This document shows, one piece after another, positions 8,189 to 16,887 of a stretch of DNA of 64,000 nt. The position numbers and the translations under genes are program-made. Origin of the DNA: Sphingomonadaceae bacterium (GTDB lineage Bacteria > Pseudomonadota > Alphaproteobacteria > Sphingomonadales > Sphingomonadaceae); contig JAJTEF010000009.1 of NCBI GenBank assembly GCA_021300355.1, positions 1 through 64,000 of the forward strand. Direction: 5' to 3'. A model generated the notes under the pieces. The model worked only from the letters and a program-made list of their open reading frames with translations. It was not told the DNA's origin and made no database searches. Each line of letters opens with the position of its first letter. Positions within the stretch are counted from its first letter, which is position 1.

Positions 8189-9094
8189 ATGTCTGAGAAA
8201 AAGAATGTTCCGGCTACAATACCTGCCCTTGGGGGGGACGCGAGCCTAAACCGTTACCTAAGCGAAATCCGGAAGTTTCCGGTTTTGAAGCCTGAGCAAG
8301 AATATATGCTCGCCAAACGCTTCCAAGAACATGGCGATACCAAAGCTGCGGAGCAGCTCGTTACGTCACATCTTCGCCTCGTATCAAAAATTGCCATGGG
8401 CTATCGCGGCTACGGTCTGCCGGTGTCCGAGCTTATTTCCGAAGGAAACATCGGATTGATGCAAGGTGTGAAGAAATTCGATCCAGACCGCGGTTTCCGC
8501 CTCGCGACCTACGCGATGTGGTGGATTCGCGCGTCGATGCAGGAATTCATTCTGCGCAGCTGGAGCCTTGTCAAAATCGGCACAACTGCCGCGCAGAAAA
8601 AGCTATTCTTCAACCTGCGCCGGATGAAAAATAACCTTCAGGCATTTGAAGATGGCGATCTGAACCAAGAAGCCTTGCGTAAAATTGCCACCGACCTTGG
8701 CGTGTCCGAGGAAGAAGTGAACAATATGAACCGCCGCATGGCGATGGGCGGTGACACGTCACTGAACGTCCCAATGCGCGAAGATGGCGATGGCCAATGG
8801 CAGGATTGGTTGGTCGATGACACCCCATTGCAGGACGAGCGCGTTGCAGACGCACAGGAAGGCGACATGCGTCATGCCCTGCTCTCCGAAGCGATGGACA
8901 GCCTGAATGAGCGTGAGAAGCATATTCTGACACAGCGCAGGCTGATTGAAGAGCCGCAGACGCTCGAAGAGCTAAGCCAGACTTACAGCGTTAGCCGTGA
9001 GCGCGTGCGCCAGATTGAGGTGCGGGCATTTGAAAAGCTGCAAAAAGCGATGCTGCGGATTGCCGGCGAAAAGCGGTTACTGCTCACCATTTAA
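8189..9094 (+). CDS. rpoH: RNA polymerase heat-shock sigma factor RpoH (sigma-32)
   Basis: A 301-aa sigma-70 family protein that directs RNA polymerase to heat-shock promoters. Region 2 is seen in SELISEGNIGLMQGVKKFD and FRLATYAMWWIRASMQEFI. The RpoH box region is QKKLFFNLRRMK. Region 4.2 is a helix-turn-helix, YSVSRERVRQIEVRAFEKL. The start at 8189 (MSEKKNVPAT) has a strong AGAGGA ribosome-binding site five nt upstream, so I prefer it to the 8162 start. Its stop is about 50 nt before mtgA. ClpX, ClpP and trigger factor a few kb away are typical proteostasis genes in its functional circle. Confidence 0.93.
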   Translation: MSEKKNVPATIPALGGDASLNRYLSEIRKFPVLKPEQEYMLAKRFQEHGDTKAAEQLVTSHLRLVSKIAMGYRGYGLPVSELISEGNIGLMQGVKKFDPDRGFRLATYAMWWIRASMQEFILRSWSLVKIGTTAAQKKLFFNLRRMKNNLQAFEDGDLNQEALRKIATDLGVSEEEVNNMNRRMAMGGDTSLNVPMREDGDGQWQDWLVDDTPLQDERVADAQEGDMRHALLSEAMDSLNEREKHILTQRRLIEEPQTLEELSQTYSVSRERVRQIEVRAFEKLQKAMLRIAGEKRLLLTI

Positions 9095-9120
9095 TCCCAT
9101 GTAAAAATAGATGACGGGCG

Positions 9121-9137
9121 GGGAACGCTGCGCTAGC
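9121..9137 (+). promoter_or_regulatory. Copy of the rpoH-upstream motif in front of mtgA
   Basis: GGGAACGCTGCGCTAGC ends 8 nt before the mtgA ATG and matches the rpoH-upstream 17-mer at 15 positions. It may be a promoter core. Confidence 0.3.
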
Positions 9138-9145
9138 TTTTGATA

Positions 9146-9847
9146 ATGACAAAACCGAAGCGCTCGTTTTCCGCCCATATCTTTCGTTCCAGCCTGAAAA
9201 CGGCTATATATCTTACCGGCGGGACAGTCGCGTTGACGGCCATTTATGCCGTTGTTCCCGTGCCCACGACGCTGACCATGTTGTTCGACAGTCATGGTGC
9301 AAAGCGCGACTGGACGCCGCTTTCCGACATTTCACCAAATCTTGTCCGTGCCGTCATTGCCGCCGAGGATGGCAAATTTTGCAGCCATGATGGTTTTGAC
9401 CGTGAAGCAATCGAAAAGGCGCTTAAACGTAATCAACAGGGCGGAAAAATTCGCGGTGGTTCAACCATCAGCCAGCAAACCGCAAAGAACGTGTTTCTGT
9501 GGCAGGGGTCGGGTTGGACGCGTTACCTGCGCAAAGTGCCCGAAGTCTATTTCACTTTCCTGATCGAAAAAATCTGGGGCAAACGCCGGATTATGGAAGT
9601 GTATCTGAACGTCGCTGAAACGGGCATTGGCACTTATGGCGCCGAAGAAGGCGCGCAGCGTTACTTTAACAAATCTGCGAAAGATCTTACACGCACGGAA
9701 GCCGCACGATTGGCTGCCATTCTGCCATTACCCAAAAAGCGCGCGGTAAACGGCGTGGGCGGTTTCACGCGCCGTTACGGCAACAGCATCGCTGCGCGCA
9801 TCCGCGTCGTCAAACGCGACGGCCTCGACAGCTGCATTTACCCATAA
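9146..9847 (+). CDS. mtgA: Monofunctional biosynthetic peptidoglycan transglycosylase
   Basis: A 233-aa inner-membrane glycosyltransferase (GT51) that polymerises lipid II into glycan strands. One N-terminal membrane helix is at residues 18-38. The GT51 motifs follow in order: AVIAAEDGKFCSHDGFD with the catalytic Glu, RGGSTISQQTAKNVFL, GKRRIMEVYLN and AARLAAILP. No transpeptidase domain follows, so it is MtgA and not a class A PBP. I chose ATG at 9146; the ORF track start at 9140 is a TTG. A strong terminator follows at once. Confidence 0.93.
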   Translation: MTKPKRSFSAHIFRSSLKTAIYLTGGTVALTAIYAVVPVPTTLTMLFDSHGAKRDWTPLSDISPNLVRAVIAAEDGKFCSHDGFDREAIEKALKRNQQGGKIRGGSTISQQTAKNVFLWQGSGWTRYLRKVPEVYFTFLIEKIWGKRRIMEVYLNVAETGIGTYGAEEGAQRYFNKSAKDLTRTEAARLAAILPLPKKRAVNGVGGFTRRYGNSIAARIRVVKRDGLDSCIYP

Positions 9848-9886
9848 AAAAAGGGCGAAGCCGCAGCCCCGCCCTTTTTAATTTTC
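9845..9886. terminator. Intrinsic terminator between mtgA and the TonB receptor gene
   Basis: The stem GGGCG / CGCCC is flanked by seven A on the left and TTTTT on the right, so it can serve both convergent genes. Confidence 0.8.
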
Positions 9887-9898
9887 TAGTTCAATGGC

Positions 9899-12538
9899 TT
9901 AGAATACGAACGTAATCGTTCCGCTCACGGTGCGTGGTGCACCGATTTGAACGAAGCCTGGGCCACCATAAGTCGCAACGCCGGTGGTGCGGTTATATGA
10001 CGCGCTCTGCGCTAAGCCACCGCCAAAACCGCCGACATAGAATTGGTCGAACAGGTTGTAGACGTTGAGCTGGAAGCGAGTCTTGTCGCTCACGCCCAAG
10101 AAGCCAAGGTTGACGCTCGCATCAAGGTTGACCATCCAATATGCAGGCGCCGCTGTACCAAAGATTTCGGACCGCGATACTGTGCCCAAAGCGCCGCTTG
10201 GTAAAGCGCCAGTTGGAATGAACGAACCTGAATAGGTTGCTGCGCCCGTATCGAATATGTTCCGTGGGCCAGTGCGCTTTGCAGTAATGCCAAGTTCAAC
10301 TGGTCCAACGTCACCGCGTACAGTTCCACCGAACGAATATTTCGGCGAACCACCTTCACGCTGGCCAGCAGTCGCAGCAAAAACTGGCGTACCGTCGGCG
10401 TTTTCACCGATAGCAACGTTGTTCTTGATTTCCGACTTCATGTACGAACCGAATACATACAAGGCCAATTCTGGAATTGGCTGATATGAAATCGAACCAT
10501 CGATACCGTATTTGTCGACATTGCCGAGGTTACGATAAACGTTCTGGTCCAGTTCTGGATCATAAGCCGAAGCCAAACGGTTCTGGAACTTCGTCAACCA
10601 ACCCGAAAGCTGAGCCTGGATGTTACCTGAACGGTAACGAACGCCAAGGTCAACGCTGTCTGTCGTTTCTGGAGCAGGACGCGCACGTGCGGTCGTGATC
10701 GGGAAGAAGAACGCGTTGTACAAGCTGTCTGTACCTGGGACCGAAAGGCCCTGTGCAAAGCTTGCGAACATGCTGAATTCAGGCGTGAACTTGTAGTTGA
10801 GGCCTAGATTTGGCAAAATCTTGTCATATTTGAACACGCGATTTTGTGGACCAGCCTGGCTTAAGTTAAGCGTTGCGTTCAGGGTGTTCTGGTTCGCATC
10901 GCCGAAGCACTCAACAAAGCCACCAGCTGAGCTGGTGAAGCAATAGTTGGTCAGGTCGCGCTTGAAGAACGGTGCACGAACACCGGCTGTAACGACCAGA
11001 TTGCTGTCCAGATATTCACCGCGATATTCGCCCGAAACCTGCTGCAAAATTGCATAAGACAGACGGTTACGCTTTTGAAGCGTTACGCCGTTGGCAGCAA
11101 TTTGCGGGCGGTTCACTGGGAAAACGTCAAATGGCTCACCATTGACGTCCAACAAGCCAACTTCGCCTGTCTGACGGTGACGTGCACGGTCAAAGGTGTA
11201 GGCAAGACGAACCGAATGGGCATCGTTGATTTCATAACGCAGCGAGCTGATGACGCCATAACGATGCGTTTGGGTCTGGCTTGGTGCCATCATGGTAACC
11301 TGATCCAGGATGTCGCCATCGCCGTTCAGATCCTTACCAAAGAATGGCGAACCCGAGAGGTATCCAGCCTGGCAGTTAACGCCAGCGCCGCTTACCACGG
11401 TGGTGCAGTTTGCTGCGCCGCCGGTTGGATCGATGTCGCGACGTGCTTCACGTGCAGTAACGGTGCCACCGCCATTTGCCTTGACGTACTGATAGCTTGG
11501 ATCGACCGTCAACGTCAGCTTTTCACCGAAAGTGAATTTCGACGCACCACGGATGCTGCCCGTGTTTGACGGGTTAAAACGACGGTCGAATTCCGTACCG
11601 CACGTTGTTGCCGACTGTGCCGTACCCGCAACTGGGGTTACCGTCGTCGAGCAAGGGAAGTTAATCAGATATTCCCGCTCATCATTGTTCGCTGGGAAAC
11701 GGTTGGACGAAGCGGCACCAACAACACGGCCAGCGTCGTTGCGCAAAGGCAGCGAACCGAAGAAGTTGTTGCGGTTTTCGTTGTAGCTACCAGAAATCGC
11801 AATGAAGTCACCATCGCTGCCGATTGGCTGATAGATCTTCCCGTTATACTGTTGCTTGTCGACGACGCCGTAATTGTTAAACGGGTTATCGTTGGTCGCC
11901 TTTGAAGCCGAGAAGAACGCACGTGTACCGAACGACGTCAGGTTGCCGGTGTTGATCATGGCAAACAGGCGCTCGAAGTTAAAGTCGCCGAGCGAAGCCG
12001 AGACCTTAACGCCGAAATCTTCAGTCGGTGTCAGTGTGCGGTAGTTGACGGTGCCACCAACAGCCGATGCTGTAGGGCTGTCGACGTCAGTCGTACCAAG
12101 GTTAACATTGACCTGTTCAATCAATTCAGGGTCAAGCTGTTGGTTCGAATAGATGGCGTAGTTGCCGGAGTCATTCAACGGGATACCGTCAAACGTCAGC
12201 GAAATACGCGACGAGTCAAAACCACGGATGTTCAGAGTACCGCCCGACGAGCCATAAGCATCGTTGTTCTGGAAGCTTACACCTGGAATGACGTTGATGG
12301 TGTCGAGGATTGTCTGACCTGGGTTCTGACGTTCGATCAGCTCTTGCGTAAGAACCGCTTTTGCCTTGGTCGAGTCAGGTGCCTGAATGCCGGCAACGTC
12401 CTGCGAACGCGAACCGGAAACGACGATTACTTCTTCTTCGAACTCGACTGAACCAGTCGACTGCGCGAAGGCAGCGCTTGAAAAGCTGCAGATGGTAAGT
12501 GCAACCGCACTCGCCGCAAGCTGATAACGAATTTTCAT
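9899..12538 (-). CDS. TonB-dependent outer-membrane receptor
   Basis: An 879-aa outer-membrane protein from the start at 12538 (MKIRYQLAASAVAL), with a signal peptide cut after AAFA. A plug domain follows (EVIVVSGSRSQDVAG, then LNIRGFDSSRISLTFDGIPLND). A 22-strand type barrel then runs to the terminal strand GTITFVF, which ends in Phe as expected for BamA recognition. Such receptors take up siderophores, vitamin B12 or oligosaccharides using TonB energy. No substrate clue is nearby. The upstream 260 nt hold no gene. Confidence 0.9.
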   Translation of the reverse strand: MKIRYQLAASAVALTICSFSSAAFAQSTGSVEFEEEVIVVSGSRSQDVAGIQAPDSTKAKAVLTQELIERQNPGQTILDTINVIPGVSFQNNDAYGSSGGTLNIRGFDSSRISLTFDGIPLNDSGNYAIYSNQQLDPELIEQVNVNLGTTDVDSPTASAVGGTVNYRTLTPTEDFGVKVSASLGDFNFERLFAMINTGNLTSFGTRAFFSASKATNDNPFNNYGVVDKQQYNGKIYQPIGSDGDFIAISGSYNENRNNFFGSLPLRNDAGRVVGAASSNRFPANNDEREYLINFPCSTTVTPVAGTAQSATTCGTEFDRRFNPSNTGSIRGASKFTFGEKLTLTVDPSYQYVKANGGGTVTAREARRDIDPTGGAANCTTVVSGAGVNCQAGYLSGSPFFGKDLNGDGDILDQVTMMAPSQTQTHRYGVISSLRYEINDAHSVRLAYTFDRARHRQTGEVGLLDVNGEPFDVFPVNRPQIAANGVTLQKRNRLSYAILQQVSGEYRGEYLDSNLVVTAGVRAPFFKRDLTNYCFTSSAGGFVECFGDANQNTLNATLNLSQAGPQNRVFKYDKILPNLGLNYKFTPEFSMFASFAQGLSVPGTDSLYNAFFFPITTARARPAPETTDSVDLGVRYRSGNIQAQLSGWLTKFQNRLASAYDPELDQNVYRNLGNVDKYGIDGSISYQPIPELALYVFGSYMKSEIKNNVAIGENADGTPVFAATAGQREGGSPKYSFGGTVRGDVGPVELGITAKRTGPRNIFDTGAATYSGSFIPTGALPSGALGTVSRSEIFGTAAPAYWMVNLDASVNLGFLGVSDKTRFQLNVYNLFDQFYVGGFGGGLAQSASYNRTTGVATYGGPGFVQIGAPRTVSGTITFVF

Positions 12539-12800
12539 TTCTAAAACCCCTTTGGTTTCCACATGCCAATTCACTGGCAACCAAGCATTTCGCTCGAATC
12601 ATCCATATGAATTGAACCGCGCCATCCCCTTGGGGCCGGAGAATGACAGTAAAATGACACCCCGCCCCGCAGATGATTCGCCCTTAACCGACAGCGTCGG
12701 ACAGGCAAAGTATTGCAGTGCAGCAACCTGTGTAAATTGGCCTATTTAAACATTTTGTTAAGACTTGTGGCGCGTTTGCCACAGTCAGTGGAAAATGCGC
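12539..12800. other. Intergenic region, no gene seen
   Basis: This stretch lies between the clpX stop and the TonB receptor start, both on the minus strand. It must contain the receptor promoter. I see no convincing operator, terminator hairpin or small ORF in it. Confidence 0.5.
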
Positions 12801-14072
12801 TTATGCGGCATCCTCTTTGGTCGATTTCGCCGATTTTGCGTAAACGAGGACAGGCGTCTTACGACCTTCGACCACATCCTTGTCCACGACCACCTCGTCG
12901 ACACCGTCAAAGGTTGGAAGATCAAACATCGTATCCAGCAAAATCGCTTCCAGGATCGAGCGCAGTCCACGGGCGCCCGTCTTGCGTTCAATCGCTTTCT
13001 TCGCGACCGCTTCCAACGCTTCATCGGTGAAGCTCAGGCCGACATCTTCCATCTCGAACAGCTTGCGATACTGCTTCACGAGCGCATTTTTCGGCTCCGA
13101 CAGGATCTTGACGAGCGCAGGGATATCGAGATCTTCCAGCGTCGCAGTGACCGGTAAACGACCCACAAATTCAGGAATCAAGCCGTATTTCAGCAAATCT
13201 TCCGGTTCAATTTGCTTGAGGATTTCACCCGTTCCGCGTTCATCGGGATCAGCAACATGAGCGCCGAACCCAATCGACTTACCTTCAAGACGATTGGCAA
13301 TGATCTTTTCCAGCCCAGCGAAGGCGCCGCCACAGATGAACAAGATATTCGTTGTATCGACCTGCAGGAATTCCTGTTGTGGATGCTTACGGCCACCCTG
13401 CGGAGGCACACTTGCGGTTGTACCTTCCATCAGCTTCAGCAACGCCTGCTGAACGCCCTCACCGCTGACATCGCGGGTGATGGAGGGATTTTCAGCCTTA
13501 CGGCTAATCTTGTCGATTTCATCGATATACACGATGCCGCGCTGCGCCTTTTCGACATTATAGTCGGACGCCTGCAGCAGCTTCAGGATGATGTTTTCAA
13601 CATCTTCACCGACATAACCTGCTTCGGTCAGGGTCGTCGCGTCGGCCATTGTGAATGGCACGTCAAACGTCTTTGCCAAAGTCTGGGCCAGCAAGGTCTT
13701 TCCGCAACCGGTTGGGCCAACGAGCAGGATGTTCGACTTGGCCAGCTCAACTTCGGCGCCTTTGGCACCATGGTTGAGCCGCTTATAATGGTTGTGCACA
13801 GCCACCGACAGGACACGCTTTGCCTGCGGTTGACCAATAACATAATCATCGAGAACTTCGCATATTTCACGTGGTGTAGGAACTTCACCTTCCTTGCGGC
13901 CGGTAAGCGCTCCCTTGGTTTCTTCACGAATGATGTCGTTGCAAAGCTCAACGCACTCATCACAGATGAAAACGGTCGGGCCAGCGATCAACTTGCGGAC
14001 TTCGTGCTGTGACTTTCCACAGAATGAGCAATATAAGGTGCTCTTAGTGTCGGATCCGCTTAACTTCGTCAT
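12801..14072 (-). CDS. clpX: ATP-dependent Clp protease ATP-binding subunit ClpX
   Basis: A 423-aa AAA+ unfoldase that feeds substrates to ClpP. The N-terminal zinc domain has four cysteines (YCSFCGKSQ and ICDECVELC). Walker A is [15 protein letters not shown] and Walker B is [11 protein letters not shown]. The pore loop GYVGED and sensor RRIEKKTGARG-like sequence ([12 protein letters not shown]) are present. The start at 14072 ([10 protein letters not shown]) matches other ClpX N-termini; the longer ORF start is not supported. It lies downstream of clpP with 134 nt between. Confidence 0.95.
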   Translation of the reverse strand: MTKLSGSDTKSTLYCSFCGKSQHEVRKLIAGPTVFICDECVELCNDIIREETKGALTGRKEGEVPTPREICEVLDDYVIGQPQAKRVLSVAVHNHYKRLNHGAKGAEVELAKSNILLVGPTGCGKTLLAQTLAKTFDVPFTMADATTLTEAGYVGEDVENIILKLLQASDYNVEKAQRGIVYIDEIDKISRKAENPSITRDVSGEGVQQALLKLMEGTTASVPPQGGRKHPQQEFLQVDTTNILFICGGAFAGLEKIIANRLEGKSIGFGAHVADPDERGTGEILKQIEPEDLLKYGLIPEFVGRLPVTATLEDLDIPALVKILSEPKNALVKQYRKLFEMEDVGLSFTDEALEAVAKKAIERKTGARGLRSILEAILLDTMFDLPTFDGVDEVVVDKDVVEGRKTPVLVYAKSAKSTKEDAA

Positions 14073-14144
14073 AATATGTCCTGCTACCACGCCGAAACGG
14101 GTCGTACTTTATTGAACCAACATCCTAAAGATGCGTTCCAATTT

Positions 14145-14170
14145 GGCAATAGCCCAAAATGGGCTGTGCC
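14145..14170 (-). promoter_or_regulatory. Hairpin in the clpP-clpX intergenic region
   Basis: AGCCCA-AAA-TGGGCT, extended by GGCA/TGCC, forms a stable stem between clpP and clpX. It lacks a clear U-tract. It could act as an attenuator or mRNA processing/stability element; its function is inferred only from position. Confidence 0.4.
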
Positions 14171-14206
14171 ATCTTGGCAAAGGCCTGAACGCGATTGCTA
14201 ACGCAA

Positions 14207-14839
14207 TCAGTCTGCGCCTGCCTCAGAATTCAGCGGGCGCTTGTCAAAGACTTCATCCACCAGACCAAATGCCTTGGCCTCATCGGCTTCGAGGAACGTG
14301 TCGCGATCCATCGCTTTTTCAATGTCCTTCAACGGCTTGCCGGTATATTTGGCGTATAAATCGTTCATACGCTTGCGAATGCGCAGGATCTCATTCGCCT
14401 GAATTTGAATGTCCGATGCCATACCACGCGCACCGCCCGAAGGCTGGTGGACCATGATACGCGAATTGGTCAGCGCAACGCGCATGCCGGGCTCACCCGC
14501 AGCCAAAAGGAAGCTGCCCATCGATGCGGCTTGTCCGATGCACACTGTCCCGACCTTTGGACGGATATATTGCATGGTATCATGAATCGCCATGCCAGCG
14601 GTTACAACGCCGCCCGGCGAGTTGATGTACATCCAAATGTCTTTCTTTGGATTGTCCGACTCAAGGAACAACAGCTGCGCGGTGATCACCGACGCCATAT
14701 TGTCCTCGACTTCACCCGTCACAAAAATGATCCGTTCGCGCAAAAGACGCGAAAAGATGTCCCAGCTCCGCTCTCCGCGGTTCGATTGCTCGATAACGAC
14801 GGGAACTAGGGCTTGTACCGGATCAAATGGGACGTGCAT
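14207..14839 (-). CDS. clpP: ATP-dependent Clp protease proteolytic subunit ClpP
   Basis: A 210-aa serine protease that forms the tetradecameric chamber of ClpXP/ClpAP. The catalytic serine is in [14 protein letters not shown], the histidine is in [12 protein letters not shown], and the aspartate is in the C-terminal part ([15 protein letters not shown]). The hydrophobic N-terminus is normal and the length is typical. It is followed on the same strand by clpX, as in most proteobacteria. In this lineage ClpXP also degrades CtrA during the cell cycle, which links it to chpT in this window. Confidence 0.95.
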   Translation of the reverse strand: MHVPFDPVQALVPVVIEQSNRGERSWDIFSRLLRERIIFVTGEVEDNMASVITAQLLFLESDNPKKDIWMYINSPGGVVTAGMAIHDTMQYIRPKVGTVCIGQAASMGSFLLAAGEPGMRVALTNSRIMVHQPSGGARGMASDIQIQANEILRIRKRMNDLYAKYTGKPLKDIEKAMDRDTFLEADEAKAFGLVDEVFDKRPLNSEAGAD

Positions 14840-15053
14840 GAAATACCTCTGGGCTGTTCTGTTTTTACGCTGATGCCTACATCGGCGCGGGCAGACAAAG
14901 TTTCAAGCAGGAAAAGGTTAAACTGGCATGCAATCCACAGAGAGTTCACCAAAATTGCGCTGCGACTTGGCCAGAAAACTCGATTAGGTTTTAGATTCTG
15001 ACCGCTCTGGCCGATTAATAGCCAAATGTGATACACGCCAGCACGACCGAAAC

Positions 15054-15082
15054 AAAAAAGGCCCCGGAATCCCGAGGCCTTT
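15054..15082 (-). terminator. Intrinsic terminator of tig
   Basis: On the minus strand the stem AAAAGGCCTCGG / CCGGGGCCTTTTTT is followed by T-rich sequence, about 23 nt after the trigger-factor stop. Confidence 0.85.
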
Positions 15083-15104
15083 TCGTTTATCCAAAACTGG
15101 ATGA

Positions 15105-16604
15105 TTATTTCTTAGGCGCAGCCTTTTTGGCAGGAGCCTTCTTGGCAGGCGCTTCTTCCGCGTCCTTCTTAGCAGCAGCTTTCTTTGCAGCAGGCTTAGC
15201 TTCCTTTGCAGGTGCCTCTTCCTTTGCTGCAGCCTTTTTCGCAGGGGCCTTTTTCTTGGCCGCTGGCTTTGCGTCTGGTTCAGCTTCAATCGCTGCTTCA
15301 AGAACGTCCTTAGTCACGGTCTTTTCCGTGATCGTCGCCTTGTCGAACAAGAAATCTACAACCTTGTCTTCAAACATTGGCGCACGTAGCTGGGCCGCTG
15401 CCATCGGGTTTTCCTGCAGATACTGCACGAAACGCTGACGGTCTTCAGGGCGATATTGCTGCGCAGCTTGCTGCACGAGCATGTTCATTTCCTGTTGGCT
15501 GACTTCAACGCCATTTGCCTGACCGATTTCCGAAAGCAACAGACCAAGGCGAACGCGGCGGACGGCGATATCGCGATACTCTTCGCGCTCGGCTTCCATT
15601 TCCTTCTTCGCAGCTTCGGCGTCTTCTTCGCGGGCAGCTTCCTGCTCCAACTGTGCCCAAATCTGTTCAAATTCTGCTTCGACCATCGATGGCGGCACGT
15701 CAAAGTCATGATCCGAAGCAAGCTGATCAAGCAACTGGCGCTTCATATACGTGCGGGTCAGGCCGTTATGTTCTTGCTCAACCTGAACCTTCATCAGTTC
15801 ACGCAGCTTGTCGATACCTTCAAGGCCGAACATCTTGGCAAGATTGTCATCTGCTTTCGCTTCGACAGGCTTGCGCACTTCGGTAACGACGATATCAAAA
15901 GTTGCGGCCTTGCCCTTCAGGTTTTCGGCATTGTAATCTTCGGGGAAGGTTACGTTCAGAACCTTCTCGTCATTGGCTTTGACGCCAACGAGCTGGTTTT
16001 CAAAACCGGGGATCAACTGACCTGAGCCAAGCTCAACCGCCATGCCTTCGCCCTTGCCGCCTTCAAATGGTACGCCGTCGACCTTGCCTTCAAAGTCGAT
16101 AACGACGCTGTCGCCCATCTTTGCGGCATATTTCTTGTCAGCCGCTTCAAAGCTCTTTTGACCTTCAGCAAGCTTCAGGATCGATTCGTCGACCTGTGCG
16201 TCGCTGACTTCAACCGTCAGGCGCTCAAGCGTGATGCCATCGATCGACGGAGCGGAAATGGCGGGCAGGACTTCGAGATGGAAATCAACAACCGCGTCTT
16301 TACCGGGCTCGTACCCATTGTCGAGATGCACGTGCGGCTGGGTCGCAGGGCGCAGCTTGTTATCCGAAATCGCCTTTTGGACGCCTTCTTGGATCGAACT
16401 GTTCAGCGCGTCCTGAAGCAGCGAGTCCTTATGCATTTTCTTGACCAGATTGGCTGGAACCTTTCCAGCGCGGAAACCGGGCATACGCACCTGAGGCGCG
16501 ATTTTCTTTACCTCGGCATCGATGCGTGATTCGACGTCTTTCGCGGTAATCGTCATACGATATGCGCGCTTCAGGCCTTCATTCTGTGTCTCGACGGTTT
16601 GCAT
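15105..16604 (-). CDS. tig: Trigger factor with long Lys/Ala/Pro-rich tail
   Basis: A 499-aa ribosome-bound chaperone and peptidyl-prolyl isomerase. The N-terminal ribosome-binding domain carries GFRAGKVPANLV, corresponding to the GFRxGxxP signature. The PPIase domain is at about 160-245 (GDSVVIDFEGKVDGVPFEGG). The C-terminal chaperone helices follow. The last ~55 residues are a histone H1-like tail built of AKKAPAKKAA-type units and acidic spacers, which most trigger factors lack. I chose 16604 (MQTVETQNEG) because the ORF upstream of it is read through a tRNA gene. Confidence 0.93.
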   Translation of the reverse strand: MQTVETQNEGLKRAYRMTITAKDVESRIDAEVKKIAPQVRMPGFRAGKVPANLVKKMHKDSLLQDALNSSIQEGVQKAISDNKLRPATQPHVHLDNGYEPGKDAVVDFHLEVLPAISAPSIDGITLERLTVEVSDAQVDESILKLAEGQKSFEAADKKYAAKMGDSVVIDFEGKVDGVPFEGGKGEGMAVELGSGQLIPGFENQLVGVKANDEKVLNVTFPEDYNAENLKGKAATFDIVVTEVRKPVEAKADDNLAKMFGLEGIDKLRELMKVQVEQEHNGLTRTYMKRQLLDQLASDHDFDVPPSMVEAEFEQIWAQLEQEAAREEDAEAAKKEMEAEREEYRDIAVRRVRLGLLLSEIGQANGVEVSQQEMNMLVQQAAQQYRPEDRQRFVQYLQENPMAAAQLRAPMFEDKVVDFLFDKATITEKTVTKDVLEAAIEAEPDAKPAAKKKAPAKKAAAKEEAPAKEAKPAAKKAAAKKDAEEAPAKKAPAKKAAPKK

Positions 16605-16698
16605 AATATCTTCTCTATCTGCAGGCAAAGCGGCTCGCCTCACCTTAAACGTTAAATGGCTTTCGGGCTCAACGACAGCCGGGAACTTCCCTATTTCG

Positions 16699-16783
16699 TG
16701 GTGCGGGCGAAGGGACTCGAACCCCCACACCTTGCGATGCCAGAACCTAAATCTGGTGCGTCTACCAATTCCGCCACGCCCGC
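16699..16783 (-). tRNA. tRNA-Leu(UAG)
   Basis: On the minus strand the acceptor GCGGGCG pairs with CGCCCGC. The D-arm is GGTAGACGC and the anticodon stem-loop is CCAGA-TTTAGGT-TCTGG, giving anticodon TAG (leucine, CUN codons). A long variable arm follows, then the T-arm GTTCGAGTC. CCA is encoded at 16699-16701. It is a class II tRNA of 85 nt with CCA, and it lies upstream of tig. Confidence 0.95.
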
Positions 16784-16844
16784 TTACGAAAAGCTGCCGT
16801 TTCACAAACGACGGGAGCCTCTAACGGGAAAGGCCCGCTAGGGC

Positions 16845-16879
16845 AAGGGCAGAAGCGGCAAAACCGCCGCTGCGCCCTT
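16845..16879 (-). terminator. Hairpin after gatB, possible terminator
   Basis: A long stem AAGGGC..AGCGGC / GCCGCT..GCCCTT lies 8 nt after the gatB stop. No strong U-tract follows on the minus strand, so its strength is uncertain. Confidence 0.45.
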
Positions 16880-16887
16880 ATCACCTG

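Noticed and set aside
13212-14012. 266-aa plus-strand ORF opposite clpX
   Set aside because: It is antisense to a fully conserved clpX and shows no domain.
16605-16805. N-terminal extension of the trigger-factor ORF
   Set aside because: It reads through the tRNA-Leu gene (the GRGGIGRRTRF type peptide is a tRNA shadow). The natural start is at 16604.
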